Assembly: GCA_932294295.1 (NCBI GenBank)
Contig: OW028579.1
Span: forward strand, 1,009,085 to 1,073,084
Direction: 5' to 3'
Source: Alitta virens
Taxonomy: Eukaryota; Annelida; Polychaeta; Phyllodocida; Nereididae
Length of the DNA: 64,000 nucleotides
Below are positions 12,240 to 33,266 of this stretch, one piece after another. Below the pieces are notes generated by a model. The model saw only the letters and a list, made by a program, of their open reading frames with translations, was not told the DNA's origin and ran no database searches. The position numbers and the translations under genes are program-made. The stretch's first letter is position 1, and every line of letters starts with the position of its first letter.

Positions 12240-13430
12240 AAGGATTCCATGGCCACGAGGGGTACCCGAGGGATTTTCACTCTTCCCAAGGTAATTTCAT
12301 GGCAGCTTTTTCATTTCCCTTCAGTACCCCAGGGGCTCATAGCCAGCTAATTTAGGAAATACGAGGTGGCCCCATTTGAGGGGTAATAGGCCAGAGAAAA
12401 GGGCTATGAATTCCAGAGCATGGTCAGTCCTGTCATGAGTGGTCAAGCTGTGCGGTTGGTCATTTGGCTGACCATTTGTCAAAAGGACTGTTAGTCTGGA
12501 ATGCCATGTTGTTGAAAGAGAATGACTGTTCTTCCATAGTTCAGTTTCATTCTATTGGAATATGTGCAAAAGTCATAGTTTGATTGCTGTGACTCTTATT
12601 TTAGTTGCCATCAACGCATTATCTATATATTTATTCATCTTTTTATTTATTTGTTTGTTTATTTATGCATAACTATAGATGAAAATGAATTTTTTTTTTC
12701 TGGAAATTATAGCAGGATTCAAACCGAATGTCCTCAGTTTCATGTCTTTCAAGTTTTTTTTTGTTTTTGTTTTTCTGCACGAAACATGGAGCAGCATAAA
12801 ATGGACAGAAAAGTTATCAACAATTTTTAAAAACTCCAATATTTCCAACTAATAAAATAACCTCTGTAACAACCAACTTAATCTTTGAAGTGATAATTGT
12901 TTTGCTTTCTCGTGGTCACAGAAAAACAACAAAATTTGCTATGGAAACTATGAACCTCGTTTTAAAAGAAAGCTAACTCAAGTAAAAATGTGAAATGAAA
13001 GCTCACAAGTTAAAAATGCAATAAACATACAGTCCAAATAAATAATATAAAAAGAAATAATGTAATAAACGTATGTCAAATATACGTTCCTCCTAGGTCT
13101 ATATCAATGCAGTATTATATAACTGCTAACCCCTTAGACCATGTTACCCCAGCCCCCCCCCCCACCTTCAACCCCACCAAAAGCAAAAAGAAAAAAAAAG
13201 CTATTAAATCTGACAAGCATGCGCAAAAGTCATTTTGCTCAATGGGTAATATTAAGGGCGTAAAATTTGCAAAATCGTGACAAAATTGTCGACAATTGTC
13301 AGCAGTTGTGTTGTGTGTGTGAAGGGAGGGGAGGGGGGGGGCCTTGTGTATTGAGGGGTTGTTGTGATCGGGAGATGAGCCCCTTCAGTCAGCGGAAGGG
13401 GGTGGAATAGATTGGTGGGGAGAAAAAATA
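12240..13430. other. Gene-free stretch with a possible conserved island
   Basis: A balanced-composition island at about 12,240-12,500 stands out from AT-rich flanks. Poly-C (about 13,152) and poly-G (about 13,330) runs follow. No coding sequence is recognised. Confidence 0.35.
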
Positions 13431-13439
13431 GGATAACTC

Positions 13440-13600
13440 AGCTCTAGAGGAGAGGTACTTAAATTAGTTAGGTGGGAATGAATGAATTAATGAATGAATG
13501 AATAAATGAATGAATGCATTCAATGAAGGAATGAAATAGTTATGCCATCTGACTGACTGACTGAATAAATGAATGAATGAATGAATGATGTGTAGATATA
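13440..13600. repeat. (AATG)n microsatellite
   Basis: An imperfect AATG/AATA array, interrupted by a short GACT run at about 13,551-13,563. Confidence 0.85.
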
Positions 13601-13764
13601 AATATACATGAACACAAAAATAATAATTTAAATAGGTCTAATTGAATTAATAATAATTTAAAGATTAATTGATAATTAAAAATCAACGTCTTTATATAAA
13701 GTCAATATAACTCGATCAATGTCGACTGGTTTTACTTCTAAAACATTTTATTTCTTTTCTGATC

Positions 13765-13855
13765 ACAGTACACTGGACCCCAACAATAAAGATTCCAAAA
13801 CCGTGTTCCATTTAAGACCACCTCAATATTAAGACAACTCAAGTGATTCTTAAAA
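13765..13855. repeat. Dispersed GGTGGTCTTAAT repeat, copy 3 (inverted)
   Basis: TACACTGGACCCCAACA is followed by TTAAGACCACCTCAATATTA. This is the reverse orientation of the repeat at 7,905 and 11,775. Confidence 0.5.
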
Positions 13856-13968
13856 TAAAATAAAATTTAACATAAAGATAAGTTTTTTTGCAATTTATTT
13901 TGTCACTATACGAACGGTTAACCTTGTAATCAGGTGTTCTTTTGTCGGGCGGAAGGATATTTTGCTTT

Positions 13969-13982
13969 ATTTGCATGCAAAT
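13969..13982. promoter_or_regulatory. Palindromic octamer (POU-type) site in a candidate enhancer
   Basis: ATTTGCATGCAAAT is a perfect 14-bp palindrome made of two overlapping octamer motifs (ATTTGCAT and ATGCAAAT). Within 30 bp lie CACGTG (13,986-13,991) and TAATCC (14,006-14,011, the K50/Otx-type homeodomain site). They sit in a balanced-composition island (about 13,920-14,170) about 10.6 kb upstream of NHLH. The motifs are seen; the enhancer role is inferred. Confidence 0.45.
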
Positions 13983-14907
13983 CGGCACGTGCTCTTGGTG
14001 GGAATTAATCCGCCGAAGCTAATGACCTACTTTTTAAGCGCGTTTATCCGTGGCGACCTCATCACTCAGTTTGATTAGTCACGTTGGTCATTTTTGGCTG
14101 CAATTAATGATGATAACTGGCGAGGGCCACTTAATTAGGGTGAGAAGGGTGCTACCCAAGTGGGGTAAAAAGAGAAAGGGCCCAAAAGGGGTGCTACAAA
14201 CAGACAGAAAGACCGCTAGACAGACATCCACAACTAGATAAAAAGAGAGAAACCTCATATAAACATCTATATTAATATTTATAAAAATTTATGAATTATT
14301 AAATATTTAGGTGCTAAATAATATAAGTATGATGTCAATAAAGTATACTGTGATTTTATGTACCCGGCATTTTTGATGAATAAAATATTTTTAAAAAGTC
14401 TAAATTTTCCTGGACTGGAGCTGACTAAGCAGCTGCTAAGCTTATATGACTAGCTGCTAGAGGCAGACGTAATAATGAGATGATAAGGTTCCGTTGGAGT
14501 CCACAACATAACACGCTTTCCCTGCCCACTTACCCCAGCACAATCACCGAATACAATTATCATTAAAGCTTGCAAACCAGCTAGCAGTGTTTTAAATCTG
14601 AAATATATTCCAAAACAACTGTCCTCATATTTGTCAAATAACTAAATAAATACCTCAAACTTCACCATCATTATATAATACAATACCTGGCTAATAAGAC
14701 TAGGACCTACCATTAAAAAACTGTTTTATAATATCCTCTAAATTATCTGTTTGTCTACCATGATAACTAAGTGACAATGTTTCCAGAAACCATGGATGCC
14801 CTTAATATACACATTATAAACTGTAATGCAATAACTACCGCAATGTTATCATATACCACCTAATTAATAAGTGATCTTGAATGCACCCACCCATGCACTG
14901 CAGACTA

Positions 14908-15354
14908 CCATCTTCAGTGAACTGACTACCATCCTCGGTGCACTGACTACCATCCTCAGTGCACTGACTACCACCCTCAGTGAATTGACTACCATCCTCA
15001 GTGAATTGACTACCATCCTCGGTGCACTGACTACCATCCTCAGAGCACTGACTACCATCCTCAGTGAATTGACTACCATCCTCAGTGCACTGACTACCAT
15101 CCTCAGTGCACTGACTACCATCCTCAGTGAACTGACTACCATCCTCGGTGCACTGACTACCATCCTCAGTGAATTGACTACCATCCTCAGTGCACTGACT
15201 ACCATCCTCGGTGCACTGACTACCATCCTCAGTGAACTGACTACCATCCTCAGTGAATTGACTACCATCCTCAGTGCACTGACTACCATCCTCAGTGCAC
15301 TGACTACCATCCTCAGTGAACTGACTACCATCCTCAGTGAATTGACTACCATCA
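14908..15354. repeat. 21-bp minisatellite, about 21 copies
   Basis: The unit TGACTACCATCCTCAGTGCA plus one base (21 bp) repeats about 21 times with few substitutions; variants alternate between GTGCAC, GTGAAC and GTGAAT. The unit is a multiple of three and lacks stops in several frames, so 181-182-codon ORFs appear on both strands (for example repeated TEDGSQF). With no other coding features, these are treated as artefacts. Confidence 0.95.
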
Positions 15355-15419
15355 ACATGCAATGTATAACTTCCTCCCAAATTTCGAAACTTCTATGCAA
15401 TTTCGGCAAATCACAATAA

Positions 15420-16880
15420 TTTTGTTTTTGATTATAAATGTTAAATAATCTAAAAGTAAGTTATACCTTTTTAAAAATATGTTTTGTACTTACAGCGTTT
15501 TAACTTGAAATACAGTGGTTACTGCTTCAGCATAATTTTGATCCTCTTCTGAAATTTTTCAAGGTGCGTTTCATTCAAATTAAATCAGCTTTTCAATGCA
15601 TCATTCCTTGGGAGTCATTCACAGAACACGCTTGTCTGAATTCTGATTTCCTCTGTGTTTATACAAATGATTTTGCTCGAAATTAAAGTACAATTCCTGT
15701 TTGCAGTGTCAATTTTTCACTGTTTATAATTTCTTGGCAGCACGTGCTTTCCTGTCTGTGGCAGGCTGCAATATGACAACAGAAGCACTGAGCATGGCTA
15801 ATTATAGCTCCTTTCCTCACAGCTGCGCACTGATTGGTTGATTATAAAGAAGCCCCTCCCCTCATGAATATTAAGTGGATGGAATGCTCGGCCAGAAGGA
15901 ATTCCCGCCCCAATCGAGCGTAGTCAAGTTGAAGATCGAGCGTTTCAACAAAGCACGGATACACCTAGGGGGTTAACCATGAAACATGGAAAGAGAGGTC
16001 TCTTGGGCATTAAGACTATTTTTTCTTTTCTTACTTTACTTTCTGATTTTCTTATATTCTTACTTCCTTTCTTTTATTACTTTAAACAAATATTTCTTTT
16101 GAATATATTCAATAAAGGTTTATACACGGGACCTAATGTTATGAAACTTTTTTTTTTTAATCCTTGCAGATTGCTACATGTATGAATTTATTTAATCAAG
16201 TATAAAATGATAATTTGTGATAACTTACCTGACTTTCTAAATTTAACTTTAATGAACCTTTTTAAACCAATATTTAAAATGTGCACAAGCAATCAAGAGG
16301 CAATTAATTAGTCCCGCGTTCAGGTGAAAGTGAAATTGAATGGAAAACATTGTTCTCAGCCAGGAAAACAGGAATAGAACAAGTTTTCTTCATTTTATCA
16401 GCAATTAAATCAGTTTGTGTCGACAGGAAAGGGGTTTCAATGGCGCGCGTTCCAAATAGTTCGTCTGCTTCCGAAAGCCATCAAGTAAGCAATTTGGTTT
16501 GCACTAATTAGGTCACAGGGGTGATCCCTCTTGAAAAGCCCGGATGTAGGGTATCAACTGTTGCCCTGATCATTAAGGGGTGAATAATCCGGGGATCTCG
16601 TTATAGAAGGGTAACTTCCGGCGACTGAAATTCACAGGATTTCTAAAACGTACAAGGAGATTTTGAAGAGTAAGATTGGTGGGAAGGAGGGGGAATTGGG
16701 GCGTGGGGCGTAATTGAATTCATTGTACAAGTTACCGATCAACCTTGGATGGATGTAACAAACAGTATAACCCACCAACAAAAAGGGCATTCGAAGTAAT
16801 GGAAATAAAGATTAGATTGCTTCCACCTAACTGAACATTTTAGCTTATATTTCGGTTTTTATTAATAAGTTCTTGTTCTG
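15420..16880. other. Gene-free stretch with candidate regulatory islands
   Basis: Islands at about 15,560-15,970 and 16,310-16,740 are less AT-rich than their flanks. The first holds GATTGG (inverted CCAAT), TTATAAAG, CCCCTCCCC and CAGCTG within about 80 bp near 15,820-15,865, a promoter-like cluster. No open frame follows it, so it could mark the missing first exon of NHLH or an enhancer; this is undecided. Confidence 0.35.
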
Positions 16881-16885
16881 AGACT

Positions 16886-17056
16886 TCCTTCCTTCCTTCC
16901 TTCATTCCTTCCTTCTTTCCTTCCTTCCTTCCTTCCTTCCTTCCTTCCTTCCTTCCTTCCTTCCTTCCTTCCGTCCTTCCTTCCTTTCTTCCTTCCTTCC
17001 ATCCATCCTTCCTTCCTTCTCCTTCCTTCCTCCAGCCTTCCTTCCTTCCTTCCTTC
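16886..17056. repeat. (TTCC)n polypyrimidine microsatellite
   Basis: A TTCC array of about 170 bp with few interruptions; the complementary strand is pure purine over long runs. The minus-strand ORF with repeated EGRK is a repeat artefact. Confidence 0.95.
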
Positions 17057-17239
17057 TTGCCCAATTTCAACTCTTTAACAAAGCAACCTGTCTTGAATAT
17101 GTTTTCAGTCTGTCTCACACCGTCTGCCTTTCTGTACCACACGCTGACTTCACCATTTTTGTTGTCATTGTACCTCTGCGCTTTCACTGAGCTGCTTTTT
17201 AATATTTTCCAAATGAGCTTCAGTTCCTTTTGATAGTCT

Positions 17240-18720
17240 GTTCAGCTGATGACAGACAACAAAATGGCCGCTGCCATAATAACAGCCTTAAAGAGCTTAT
17301 TAATCAGTTGATCGCGTGTTCCATGCTTTAGCAGATCCTAATGATTTTACAGCAATTTGTACCTGTCAGTGCAACAAGGGTTTGTTTGAGTCAGCAAGCC
17401 AAACAATCACTGGCAGGGCCTTAACTGTTCGCTTAAATTGGTCCAAATTTGGTCCAAATTAGAAGAATTTTGTCAACTATCAAAAACTGCCATAAATTAA
17501 AAAGTTCAAAGCAATCAAACTGCTATGAATAGCACGCTGAAAATAATGCTTTTACTGTATCTATTTCAAAGACTTTTTTTTAATCTATAGACCTATAGAT
17601 GTGAGTTAGGATGCCAGCAGTTTTTTCATCTTTATTTTTTCATTTATCTACTGCCCATGGTTTGACGCCGATTTGTTAACAATTTCCTTGAGTTACTTGA
17701 CTCTTGCTGTAGAAAAGTATCTCCCAACCATGTGTTGTAGGGGCCCACTACTTAAGTTAAACCATCTGTCAAACAAAAATGGCCGCCGCCCTTGTTTCAT
17801 ACCCATGCCCTGTGGGCTTTTAAGGACCCCTTGAAATTAGACCTTTCATTGTGGAAGACCGTATTTGTGTGGGACATGGCCGCCCTTCCAATATTCACTG
17901 AAGCGTGACCAATCTCAGCCGATTTTCATCAAAAGCAGACGACACACGACAATTTGGCGCGTAAGCATAGTAACTACCATGGCAACAAAGTAACTCGCGC
18001 GTGAACGAGATCTCCTTTCAAAGGTTCTAAATTAGGTCACTCGTCCTCACCCAATCTGGTTACCTGGATGTGCATTGAGAGCTATTGAGAGCAGCAACCT
18101 CTGTTCAAAGCTGTTCACAAATTAATCTGGGAAGGTTCAATAAAGAAAGGGAGGCACTGATTGAAAAATTCTCAATTATTTTGCTGTTAAAAAAAATTAA
18201 ATATGTCAATTTGTTATCATGGCTGCAGAAATGGTCCAACTACAGAGCCTTTAAACATTAACCAAAATAATAACTAATTTATGTTGTATTCAATTATATT
18301 CAACTCTTAATTTTAGGAGAAAGCTGCATATAGGTATATTTAGTATAATAATGAAACTATAAAATACATATGCATGCAAACTGAGTTTCATGATCATTTC
18401 AATCAAAAAGGGTTATTAAAGTCCCCCCACCCCTTCAGGCAGTTTTTCTAAAGCCCCCATTGGACAAGTATTATTAAGGGATTACTGGCGTCATGATCCA
18501 TATAATCCCTTGGTAAGGACTTTCAACTGGTAAAACGAGACTGTTAAGTACATTAGAAGAGCAGCTTCAGCCAATTCAAGTGATGTCAGGACATCAAAAG
18601 CTTGTTGTCTATACAACATGTGTGTCAGTGGTGCCTCTTGGCAATGGATGAAACCAGGCTTTGAATTGATTCAGAGGAACATTTTCTGACAACACAACTG
18701 ACGAACTGCTTATTAGTCAT
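17240..18720. other. Gene-free stretch with candidate conserved islands
   Basis: Segments at about 17,240-17,450 and 17,640-18,140 have balanced composition and contain motifs such as CCATGGCAAC (a half X-box-like sequence near 17,978). No coding frame is supported. Confidence 0.3.
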
Positions 18721-19032
18721 TGTGGTTCGTCACCTGTGTGTGCTTTTCAGTTCGTATGGAATGCTTTTGGAATGAGCTGTAATGCTATAGTGACGTCACA
18801 ATGCTGCATTGTGCAGAAACAGGTGGTATGGAAGTTGTTTTATTATGATGGCACTGTTGGATCAATTGAACCCTTCCATGTCAAAGTGTTGTCTGAGGCT
18901 TGGATCATGTTTACAATGATCAAAAACGGGTGGGCTAGTGGGCTAGTGGGTTAAATTGGTCTGGTGCCAGGTTCGATTCCTCGATCGTATACGTGTATAT
19001 ATGTATGAATTTGTACATTTGTATATTTGTAA

Positions 19033-19120
19033 ATATCTACTATTGTATGTCACTTCATATTGTATGTCACTTCATATTGTATGTCAACATTCCCATCTCA
19101 TATTGTATATCACTTCATAT
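19033..19120. repeat. 20-bp tandem repeat
   Basis: CATATTGTATGTCACTT recurs about four times with small changes. Confidence 0.7.
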
Positions 19121-19548
19121 TGTTTACCATGTTGATAGCAGTTAAGAGTACATCATGTATATATATATCTATATATCTTATGCTTAGTGTTTATTTAGTA
19201 TTGTTATTGAACCTGAATTGTTGTGCTAAAACTATTTGTTGGTGCTTTTTAAACAGTATTATTACTATTATTTGATAAGTTCCGGGTGCTATTTCTATCA
19301 TCTTTTTATTTTTTGCCATTTATTATCTTGTCATGGTGACACATGTATCAATTTGATATTTAGCTGTCAATAAAAATCTATATATATGTGGCCATGATTA
19401 TGAACAAAACTCCTACAGGTCATTGGAATCTGAACTATCTCGATCTTCACATGTACATGTATTATTTTTTTTTATGAAACTTAAGTCTTATCTTGGACAT
19501 CTCATCTGAAGGCACTATACATTATTAAATCTATGGCATTTAAATTAG

Positions 19549-19612
<64 letters not shown>
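19549..19612. repeat. (TA)n joined to poly-T
   Basis: A TA dinucleotide run of about 32 bp passes directly into about 30 T. This could be the degraded tail of a minus-strand retroposon or simple slippage. Confidence 0.85.
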
Positions 19613-20236
19613 GGTTAACTTTACAGGTGTATATATATATTACGAAAACTACAATAAGTACTGGAGTCAAGTGAAAGTAATATAGAACATTATGCAACTA
19701 ATTATTATGAAATTGCTAATTATAAACAAAAACTGTTGAATGGGTTGAGTAAAGCAATACTATGATCAAATATTAAATAATTGTATGAACATGAATTCTA
19801 CAACATTTACGGCTGTCATTGCTAAGCATGGGATACTAAAGAATATGGAGCAAGCATTTTTTAGCATTTTTTTCCAGATTTTCCATTATTATGAAAAAAA
19901 GAAGGATAAAACACATGTCAAAATGAAGCTTAAAAGTGAAAGTACTATAATCTAGATGTATCATTGGCAAAATGTTACTGATGTAAGGATCATAGAGTCA
20001 TTGATATGAGGGTTTGAAAGAGTACCAAATTTTCATATTTTCCTTATTATATAAAATTTTCTGTCATTAATGGTCATGAATTTCCAAAAAGGTATCTCTA
20101 CACTATTTTAGACAGACATATTCTTACCAAGTTGTGTATGCATGTAGGTGCAGTAGTGTGTGAGTCATTAAATTTACATCCAAATAATTTCAATTCAATA
20201 ACAAGCAAATGGAGCAAATTATTCATTGATTTTTAA

Positions 20237-20500
20237 TGTCAACAAAGTCTGAACAGGCACGGTGGCACCACCGTCATGTGACTGCTGGGAGCATTGCAAT
20301 GGCGAAAGCATGAACTAGCGAACGTGAATTTATGAAAATGCTCTTTAAAACAATGTTTCCAGTGGCTTTTCCAGTAATATCTGAGTGCAAGCTGATAGTA
20401 AACAGAGCAGTCCTCGCATGCATAACGACAAAATAAGGTATGCTAACGTGTTTATTGAGAAAAATGTGTCGTAAATGTCAACTTCCAAGAATTCCTATAA
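20237..20500. repeat. Dispersed repeat B, copy 1
   Basis: TGACTGCTGGGAGCATTGCA, ATGGCGAAAGCATGAACTAG, AACGTGAATTT, AATAAGGTATGCTAAC and GTGTCGTAAATGTCAAC occur in order here and again at 58,834-59,190. The two copies are clearly homologous. The family is unclassified: no reading frame, and no terminal repeats are clear. Confidence 0.75.
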
Positions 20501-21198
20501 CAGTTTTTCTGACCATACTCATCATATAGTATAGAATACTTAATTATGGGAAAATATGAAAAATTCTAGAATTTTCAAATCTCCATATCAAAGGCACTAC
20601 TTAACCTTCATGAATATCATTTTGCAAGTTGTATCATTGTCTGTTATGTAACATCAAATGTGGCTATCAAGACTGGCAGGGTTGTTATTTAGGCTCAATC
20701 ATAAAACGTTTGCCAGATATGCATTAAAATCGTATTGAATAATTAACCTCAGAAACATGTTTTTCATTCCAAATATAAATTGTCACTAAACATTACATGC
20801 ATGTACATATGTGTATTATGCAATATCATATTCATCATTAACTCCTATAGTAGAATTGGTATTGATATTGATTTTATTACCTCACAAAAAAAGACAGTTG
20901 AAATATACAAATGGGATAAGAATTTAAAAGATCTAAGGTTTCATGTTTCAATTCATACATACAAGAAAGGCACAGTAACTTTGCAGACCATGGGTAAACT
21001 CCATGTACTGTACATGTAACTGCATGGAGTATGCACTATTAAAAAATCTATATTATTATCAAAGTTGCAAAAAAAAAAAATCTCACATAGCTGTAAAATC
21101 TGATTGGGTTTGCCCGGTGTGCTTCCTATTGATTTGGAATTTGTTTAACATTGTCAATTGTGTGAATGTCTTGGATGGACAAGAATAACATACAAAAG

Positions 21199-21576
21199 TT
21201 ATATGTATAGTTGATGAACTACATACATTTGTTGAAGAGGTTTTGAACACTGTTGATTGCGCTTGCATGTGGACTGCCTGACATTGGCTGAGGGTTTGCT
21301 GCCGCGCAGCCTATGTTTTCCTTTATAACAAGTACACCCTGGGAAACAGTAACATTCACATTTGTCTTCTCTGTCTGGATGACCAGCTGCCCACTGCCCA
21401 GCCTGCATGGTCTGCCAGCAGTTCATTTGTACCACCACAGTGAATGGTACCCCATAAATGGTCATGGAACTTCCGAGCAATGCTGGATGTCTGAATATAT
21501 ACAATATAGTCCCCTGACAGTCTGACAACCACAGGATCCTTACTAAATTTGTTCTGTTTTGGGTGTGGGATGACAT
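21199..21576 (-). other. Unrecognised open reading frame, two overlapping frames
   Basis: The minus strand is open for about 125-140 codons in one frame (ending at 21,199; its 3' half is Cys-rich, with CECYCFPGCTCYKGK). It is also open for about 85 codons in another frame over 21,360-21,590 (with KDPVVVRLSGDYIVYI). Neither matches a family I know. The segment is less AT-rich than its flanks. It may be a decayed transposon ORF or an unrecognised exon. Confidence 0.3.
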
Positions 21577-22427
21577 GGACCAGCAGTTTACGGTCTGCCT
21601 GGATTGATGAATGGAATTTTTAATCTGAGACTACAACGTTTCTTTACTTATCCTGTTGAGTGACGGGAGGTTTTTGTCTCAGCATGAAGGCCAAGGTATA
21701 TAGTGAGGTCACAATTTTGACAAGCCAGCTTGGGCTATGGAATTATAGCTACAGCTAGCATTACTTTGTAAACTAAGAAACCTCTGTACCAATCAACTTC
21801 AAGTTCCTATCTTGCCCATGATAAACTATTTATTATGATCACAGAGAAGAAATAAAGAATATACAGAAAACTTTAATTGTTTCTCAGCTAGTTGGGGTTT
21901 AACTTATTGATATAACATGTCTTTGTTCTCCTTACCTTTTATGGAAAATAAATATAGATATGGACGGGTTCATTTACATCATAAAATCTAAAAAAGGGGA
22001 CTGCCTATCCTAAAAATGTGTCCACTAAAGAAGGATTCAATAAATGTCCAGCTGCATTTTTTTTGGTCATATTTTAAAAGGTTTGGTCTTTTAGAGCATG
22101 GTAGTTGGGACCTGCTAGTCGTTGTTTTAAATGTTTTTTTTTGTTGGGGGATTGCGGCTGCAGCAGCCTATGTTTCTTCTTGTTACCCCTTATTGAAAGG
22201 GGGCGCCACCAGTAAATGCCTGTTCGCCCTCTATTGTCTATGTTACAAAGCGATTGACGAATGCTACGATGTAATATTTAACTTCGAGTAAGCAACAATT
22301 ACTAAAGGAAAAAACTTTTGGTTAATTTAAATAACGAATATTCCTTGAAATAACAGCTCACACAATTTTTCGAGGTCATATATTTTGGGATCTTCTGTGA
22401 GGCAATCTTAAAACCGGCATCGGAAAA

Positions 22428-31852
<9,425 letters not shown>

Positions 31853-31957
31853 TTATGTGATATATATATGTTAATATGAAGAAACAAATTAATTCAATTA
31901 TTGTTTATTTTGTATATTTAATGGAATGAATGTGCTGACCATAATCTGACTTGTCTT

Positions 31958-31963
31958 AATAAA
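31958..31963 (+). terminator. Polyadenylation signal of PSMD2
   Basis: AATAAA lies 106 bp past the TAG stop at 31,850-31,852, inside AT-rich sequence. It is the first perfect hexamer and gives a short 3' UTR, usual for a housekeeping gene. Confidence 0.8.
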
Positions 31964-32500
31964 TTTTCATTGATGCCAGAAATTATTGATGTGCTTGATT
32001 TATTAAAATGAGTTCCAATAGACCAAACAAAATATGATAGGGTGGCTTCCCATTTTGACGACTTTATTAGGCCTACATATTTTATTTAACTTTCTGGAGT
32101 ATTGTCAAGGAAGGAATTTTAACATGTAGAGGACAATACTATAAGTAGCCTGTCATGGCATGAAGTAATGAAGATAAATAAAACCCATGTCATGTGACCT
32201 GCAGTATTTTGATATACTGCAGTAAATAGAGAGCAATCAGCTTCAATGAGTCTGCCAGCATGAGTCACACAGAAAGAGGGAATTCCATTAAATGACGTCA
32301 TTTTAGTAGATCGGGGAAGCCGTTCATCTCTTCTGTATTTTCATTGGCTGTTGATTTCTTAGAGATGCAAGAACCTCTCTGATTGGTCAACATGGGCGAC
32401 GTCACTTGATCCCAGAATAACATTTTGTGTCATTCGTGGAAAGATTTCAGAACGAAAGGAATGCTCTTCGCTTTTTCACACGAAATTCGACAAGATAAGA

Positions 32501-32991
32501 GTAAGTGGAGGGTATTGATCATATGGAATGTAAACATGGGAATCTTAGGGGTTGTTTAATGTGATAATGTGACATTTATGACGGGTATTTAGGGTAGCAA
32601 ATAAGGTTTACTTTCGGGAGAATTTTCGCGAATCCACAAAGCAAAGCTTGTTGTCAGGGCTGAGTAACCATAACCACTGAGTCTGAAACAATAATGATTC
32701 AATACTTCCGTTTTTGGTACACTATTTGTGTCACGCAGTAGTATTGCGAAACTATTACACAAGGAATAGTGCAAGTATATGCTGTGCAGTAGGCCTAAAC
32801 GGCTACAGTGGCTATTTTGTGTTGTGTTGTATAATGTAGCTAAATTTTTACGCCGCCCGCCAAAATGTGTAAACAAAACAGCACAATGAGAATTGTGATA
32901 TTTTTGGGGGCAGATGGGAGCCTTGAAAAGAGGTTATTCTAAGATGACTAAAGTCATGTCATTGTTTCATCATCTAATTTCATCATTGCAG
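32501..32991 (+). other. Probable 5'-UTR intron of the BTG gene
   Basis: AAGA|GTAAGT at 32,501 is a near-consensus donor and TCATCATTGCAG|GG ending at 32,991 is a good acceptor, placed 275 bp before the BTG start codon. This would give a non-coding first exon ending at 32,500, with transcription starting in or just before 32,300-32,480. No transcript evidence is available. Confidence 0.55.
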
Positions 32992-33266
32992 GGATTAATG
33001 CTAACATCGGACGGAAGAGCAAAACCCCAACAAATATTTCGACAGTTTTGAGCTAATCAAGCTCGACAAAAGTTGCAACGTTTTTAACTTATTATTTACA
33101 AAAAAAAATATCTAAAAAAAATTGCAAAAACTCATAAAAGTGCTTTAAAATATACAAAAATTAGGGAAATCCTATCAAGTTCTAATTATAGAACACACTC
33201 AACAGAGAACTTTCAGCCGCTAAGCTGGGGAAGTCCAGGTAGCAAAAGTTTGAATATTCAGTCACA

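Noticed and set aside
14835..15419. Three 181-182-codon ORFs on both strands
   Set aside because: They are read through a 21-bp minisatellite whose unit is divisible by three; no start context, splice site or domain supports coding.
16840..17187. 115-codon ORF rich in Glu, Gly, Arg and Lys
   Set aside because: Mostly the translated TTCC array; flanking residues match no family.
18928..18995. tRNA-like fragment with GGTTCGATTCC
   Set aside because: A B-box is present but no convincing A-box or cloverleaf; too weak to call.
22016..22291. 91-codon ORF just upstream of PSMD2
   Set aside because: No family resemblance; it lies in the promoter/5' region of PSMD2 and has hydrophobic low-information sequence.
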